This document shows positions 61,296 through 64,000 of a DNA stretch of 64,000 nucleotides, piece by piece (within the stretch, counting starts at the first letter, position 1; every line of letters begins with the position of its first letter). The notes under the pieces were generated by a model. It was not told where the DNA came from, did no database searches, and saw only the letters and a program-made list of their open reading frames with translations. Source of the DNA: Stenotrophomonas sp. 57 (lineage in GTDB: Bacteria; Pseudomonadota; Gammaproteobacteria; Xanthomonadales; Xanthomonadaceae); contig NZ_CP127407.1 of NCBI RefSeq assembly GCF_030291075.1, positions 248,001 through 312,000 on the forward strand, read 5' to 3'. The position numbers and the translations under genes were made by a program.

Positions 61296-61985
61296 TCAGT
61301 GGGCCAGCGGCGCGTCGGCCAGCTCGCCCTTGTCCAGGTGCACCGTGTGCGTGGCGTACTCGGCGGCCTTCGGATCATGGGTGACCATGATGATGGTCTT
61401 GCCGTGTTCGCGGTTGAGCTGCTGCAGCAGGCCCAGGATCTCCTCGGCCGATTGGCGGTCGAGGTCGCCGGTCGGTTCGTCGCAGATCAGGAAGGTCGGG
61501 TCGGAGACGATCGCGCGGGCGATCGCCACGCGCTGCTGCTGGCCGCCGGACAGTTCATTCGGGCGATGGCTGCGGCGGTCGGCCAGGCCGACCAGGGTCA
61601 GCGCGATCTCGGCATTGCGCTTGCGCTGCGAGGCACTGAGATGGGTCAGCAGCAGCGGCAGCTCCACGTTCTTCTGCGCGGTCAGCATCGGCATCAGGTT
61701 GTAGAACTGGAACACGAAGCCGACATGGTGGCTGCGCCAGGTCGACAGCTGGCCTCCGCTCATCTGGTCTATGCGCTCGCCTTCGATGCTGATCTCACCG
61801 CTGCTGGGGTTGTCGAGGCCGCCGATCAGGTTGAGCAGGGTGGTCTTGCCGGAACCGGACGGGCCCATCAGCGCGACGAAGTCGCCGCGCGCGATGTCCA
61901 GGTCGATACCGTGCAGCACCTGCACTTTCTCGGGGCCACGCTGGTAGGTCTTGGTGATGTTGCGCAGTGAAACCAGGGTCGACAT
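61296..61985 (-). CDS. ABC transporter ATP-binding protein (MacB/LolD type)
   Basis: 229 residues. Walker [10 protein letters not shown] (about 39-47), Q-loop VFQFYNLM, signature [15 protein letters not shown], Walker [12 protein letters not shown] and the switch His in MVTHD. The sequence type is the LolD/MacB ATPase clade. It energises the two downstream permeases, with 14 bases to the next gene. Confidence 0.93.
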   Translation of the reverse strand: MSTLVSLRNITKTYQRGPEKVQVLHGIDLDIARGDFVALMGPSGSGKTTLLNLIGGLDNPSSGEISIEGERIDQMSGGQLSTWRSHHVGFVFQFYNLMPMLTAQKNVELPLLLTHLSASQRKRNAEIALTLVGLADRRSHRPNELSGGQQQRVAIARAIVSDPTFLICDEPTGDLDRQSAEEILGLLQQLNREHGKTIIMVTHDPKAAEYATHTVHLDKGELADAPLAH

Positions 61986-62087
61986 GGGTGGTTCTCCACG
62001 GAAGGCGGGAAACGGGGAAGCCCACCCGCGATGGCCGCGGGCGTGCGTCGAGCGGTGCTGCCGGCGGCGCCCGCAGGCGCCAGGCCG

Positions 62088-63341
62088 TTACTGCGCTTGT
62101 TTCTGTTGCACCTCGGCGCCATCGCGCAGGGTGTCCGGCGGGTTCACCACCACCGATTCACCTGCGCTCACGCCCTTGAGGATCTGGCGGTCCTTGCCCA
62201 TCGCCTGGCCGGCCTCGACCGTGCGCTGCTGCACGCGGCTCTCGCCGCCCAGCACGAAGGCCACCGACGCGCCGTCGCGCTGGACCACCGCGCCGCCCGG
62301 CACGCGCACGCCCTGCGGCTTGGCGGCGGCCTGCGGCTGGGCCTGTTCCAGGAAGCTGACCCGCACGCCCATCTCCGGCACGATGCGCGGGTCCTTCACC
62401 TTCAGCGCCACGCGCACCTTGACCGTGGCCTTGCCGCGGTCGGCAGTAGGAATGATGGCGATCACTTCGCCCGGGATCTTCCACTCCGGGTAGGCATTGA
62501 GCGTGGCTTCCACCGGCATCTTCGGCTGCACGCGGCCGATGAAGGCCTCGCCGACCTCGACTTCGATTTCCAGCGAATCCATGTCGACGATGGTGCCGAT
62601 GCCGGTACGGGTGAAGCCACCGCCAGCCGACAGCGGCGAGACGATTTCACCCGGCTGCGCCGCCTTGGCGGTGACCACGCCGGAGAACGGTGCGCGTACC
62701 ACGTTGTTGTCCACGCCCAGGTCGGCGATGGCCAGCTGGTCGCGTGCCACCCTGACGTTGCGCTGCGCAGTATCCAGCTGCGCACGCAGGCTGTCGCGCT
62801 GGGCCACGGCCTGGTCGTACTGCGAGCGCGACACCAGTTGCTGGCCGACCAGCGCCTGCAGGCGGCTGGCTTCGGCGGCGGCCTGCTTCTGCTGTGCCTC
62901 CAGCCCTGCCACCTGGCTGCGTGCGGCCTGCAGCTGCGAGGCATACAGGCTGCGCTGCGCATCGGCATCGATCGGGTCCAGCGTGGCCATCACCTGGCCG
63001 GCCTCGACCCGCATGCCTTCCTCGATCATCACCTCGCGCACCTTGCCGGTGATCTTGGCCGACACCGTGGCCATGCGCCGGGCGACCACGTAGCCGCTGG
63101 CGTCGAGCACCGAACTGCTGGCGCTGCCCTGCTGGATGGCCACCGCAGGGGCGGTTTCCACTTCCACGGCCGGTGCACGGCCGAACAGGAAGGCGACGGC
63201 GGCGGCCAGCAGCACGATCACGATGATCGCGATCCACAGCCAGCGGCGGCTGCCCCCACTGCGACCGGAGGCGGGCGGCGGCGACTTGCGGTCGATACGG
63301 AGTTCCTTCAACAGCTCGGCAGAAGCGTTCATTCGTTCCAT
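62088..63341 (-). CDS. Periplasmic adaptor (HlyD/MacA family) of the export operon
   Basis: 417 residues from ATG 63341 (ATG 63332 is possible). A cytoplasmic lead of about 35 residues precedes one membrane helix ([21 protein letters not shown]). Then the lipoyl/barrel-sandwich strands [20 protein letters not shown] and [20 protein letters not shown] surround a helical hairpin rich in Gln and Ala (about 120-200), followed by the beta-barrel domain. It links the inner-membrane ABC complex to an outer-membrane channel encoded elsewhere. First gene of the operon. Confidence 0.9.
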   Translation of the reverse strand: MERMNASAELLKELRIDRKSPPPASGRSGGSRRWLWIAIIVIVLLAAAVAFLFGRAPAVEVETAPAVAIQQGSASSSVLDASGYVVARRMATVSAKITGKVREVMIEEGMRVEAGQVMATLDPIDADAQRSLYASQLQAARSQVAGLEAQQKQAAAEASRLQALVGQQLVSRSQYDQAVAQRDSLRAQLDTAQRNVRVARDQLAIADLGVDNNVVRAPFSGVVTAKAAQPGEIVSPLSAGGGFTRTGIGTIVDMDSLEIEVEVGEAFIGRVQPKMPVEATLNAYPEWKIPGEVIAIIPTADRGKATVKVRVALKVKDPRIVPEMGVRVSFLEQAQPQAAAKPQGVRVPGGAVVQRDGASVAFVLGGESRVQQRTVEAGQAMGKDRQILKGVSAGESVVVNPPDTLRDGAEVQQKQAQ

Positions 63342-63504
63342 CACAGGTGTTCGGGCGGGTGTGGCCGGAAGGGCATACGACGGCGGTTCCGGCGGTGGAG
63401 CGTGCGGCACAGCATGAAGGCAGGCACAGCGATGATGGCAGTGACAGCTGTCATCCGATGACACTGACGGCGGCAACTGCGAAATGTGACCACGGCGGCA
63501 CAGG

Positions 63505-64000
63505 ATGGCAACGTCCCCGCTACCGGTACCGCCCATGGATCCGATCGCCCCGTCGCTGGCCCGCCTGCAGCAGGTGCAGGTGCGCTATCGCGACCATACC
63601 GCCCTGCATGGCATCGACCTGCAGGTCCGCGCTGGCCAGGTGCTGGCATTGCTGGGCCGCAACGGTGCCGGCAAGAGTACCGCGATCAGCGTGCTGTTGG
63701 GCCTGCGCCGCGCCGATGCCGGCCAGGTCGAGCTGCTCGGCGGCGACCCGCAGCAGCGGGCCAGTCGATTGGGGCTGGGCGTGATGCTGCAGAGCACGAA
63801 CCTGCCGCCGATGCTGCAGGTGGACGAGCTGGTGGCCCAGGCCAGTGCCTGTTACCCCGACCCGATGCCGTTGCAGGAGGTACTGCAGCGCGCCGGACTG
63901 CAGGCGCTGGCGCGCCGCCGCTACGGCCAGCTGTCCGGCGGGCAGCAGCGCGCGGTGCAGTTCGCCATCGCGCTGTGCGGCCGACCGCGGGTGCTGTTCC
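63505..64000 (+). CDS. ABC transporter ATP-binding protein (partial, runs off the window)
   Basis: 165 residues are visible. I start at ATG 63505 (GGCGG upstream); ATG 63535 (MDPIAPSL) is the alternative. Walker [12 protein letters not shown] is at about residues 51-61, the Q-loop [12 protein letters not shown] follows, and the signature [15 protein letters not shown] is near the end; the window closes at the Walker B strand PRVLF. It resembles the drug/lipid export ATPases of the CcmA/YadG type. It is divergent from the adaptor gene. Confidence 0.9.
   Translation, partial: MATSPLPVPPMDPIAPSLARLQQVQVRYRDHTALHGIDLQVRAGQVLALLGRNGAGKSTAISVLLGLRRADAGQVELLGGDPQQRASRLGLGVMLQSTNLPPMLQVDELVAQASACYPDPMPLQEVLQRAGLQALARRRYGQLSGGQQRAVQFAIALCGRPRVLF

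Overview
The window looks like a stretch of chromosome from the Stenotrophomonas maltophilia group (Xanthomonadaceae). The evidence is high GC with strong G/C third positions, many short palindromes that start with GTAG (the SMAG repeats known from S. maltophilia), and three proteins carrying a C-terminal XVIPCD-type domain, the signal used by the bacterial-killing type IV secretion system of Xanthomonas and Stenotrophomonas. All calls were made by reading the sequence and recalling families; no database search was run.

Layout. 0-5 kb: a YggN-like exported protein, then class Ia ribonucleotide reductase nrdA-nrdB behind a promoter with a candidate NrdR box pair. 5-15 kb: a LysE-type exporter, a hotdog thioesterase, a Sir2 deacylase, a XenA-type flavin oxidoreductase with a LysR regulator, purU, and a minus-strand NAD/queuosine block (pncA, queH, nadV, nadM-Nudix). 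A clear cobalamin riboswitch lies directly upstream of queH. 15-19 kb: a Tat-type FAD oxidoreductase and a patatin-like phospholipase. 19-26 kb: an XRE/short-chain-fatty-acyl regulator divergent from a five-gene valine catabolic operon ending in mmsB. 26-28 kb: Ohr peroxidase, a CDF transporter and a decayed SulP remnant.

28-34.5 kb is a mirror-image effector locus: two paralogous secreted peptidoglycan-active proteins with XVIPCD tails face outward, and two LprI-type putative immunity proteins lie between them. 34.6-42.2 kb is mostly housekeeping: dusA, phoP-phoQ with a small exported protein in front, mtfA, birA, coaX and a SPOR protein. At 42.2 kb a tRNA-Thr is followed by a third effector/immunity pair, a zinc peptidase with XVIPCD and a lipoprotein. 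44-58 kb: arginase, entericidin, CsbD, trpS with an extra C-terminal domain, an MBL hydrolase, an M28 peptidase, a KgtP-like symporter, two EamA transporters and a TonB-dependent receptor. 58.7-63.4 kb: a MacB-type export operon (adaptor, ATPase, two FtsX-like permeases). The window ends inside another ABC ATPase.

How the parts connect. The NAD genes cover nicotinamide release by Sir2, deamidation by PncA, and the direct NadV-NadM route back to NAD. The valine operon converts isobutyryl-CoA to propionyl-CoA under a likely acyl-CoA-responsive regulator. The three effector/immunity sets are presumably cargo for a type IV secretion apparatus encoded elsewhere. Three intergenic repeat families (SMAG, a GGGGTC...GACCCC palindrome, and a long inverted element of about 190-270 bp) fill most gaps between operons.
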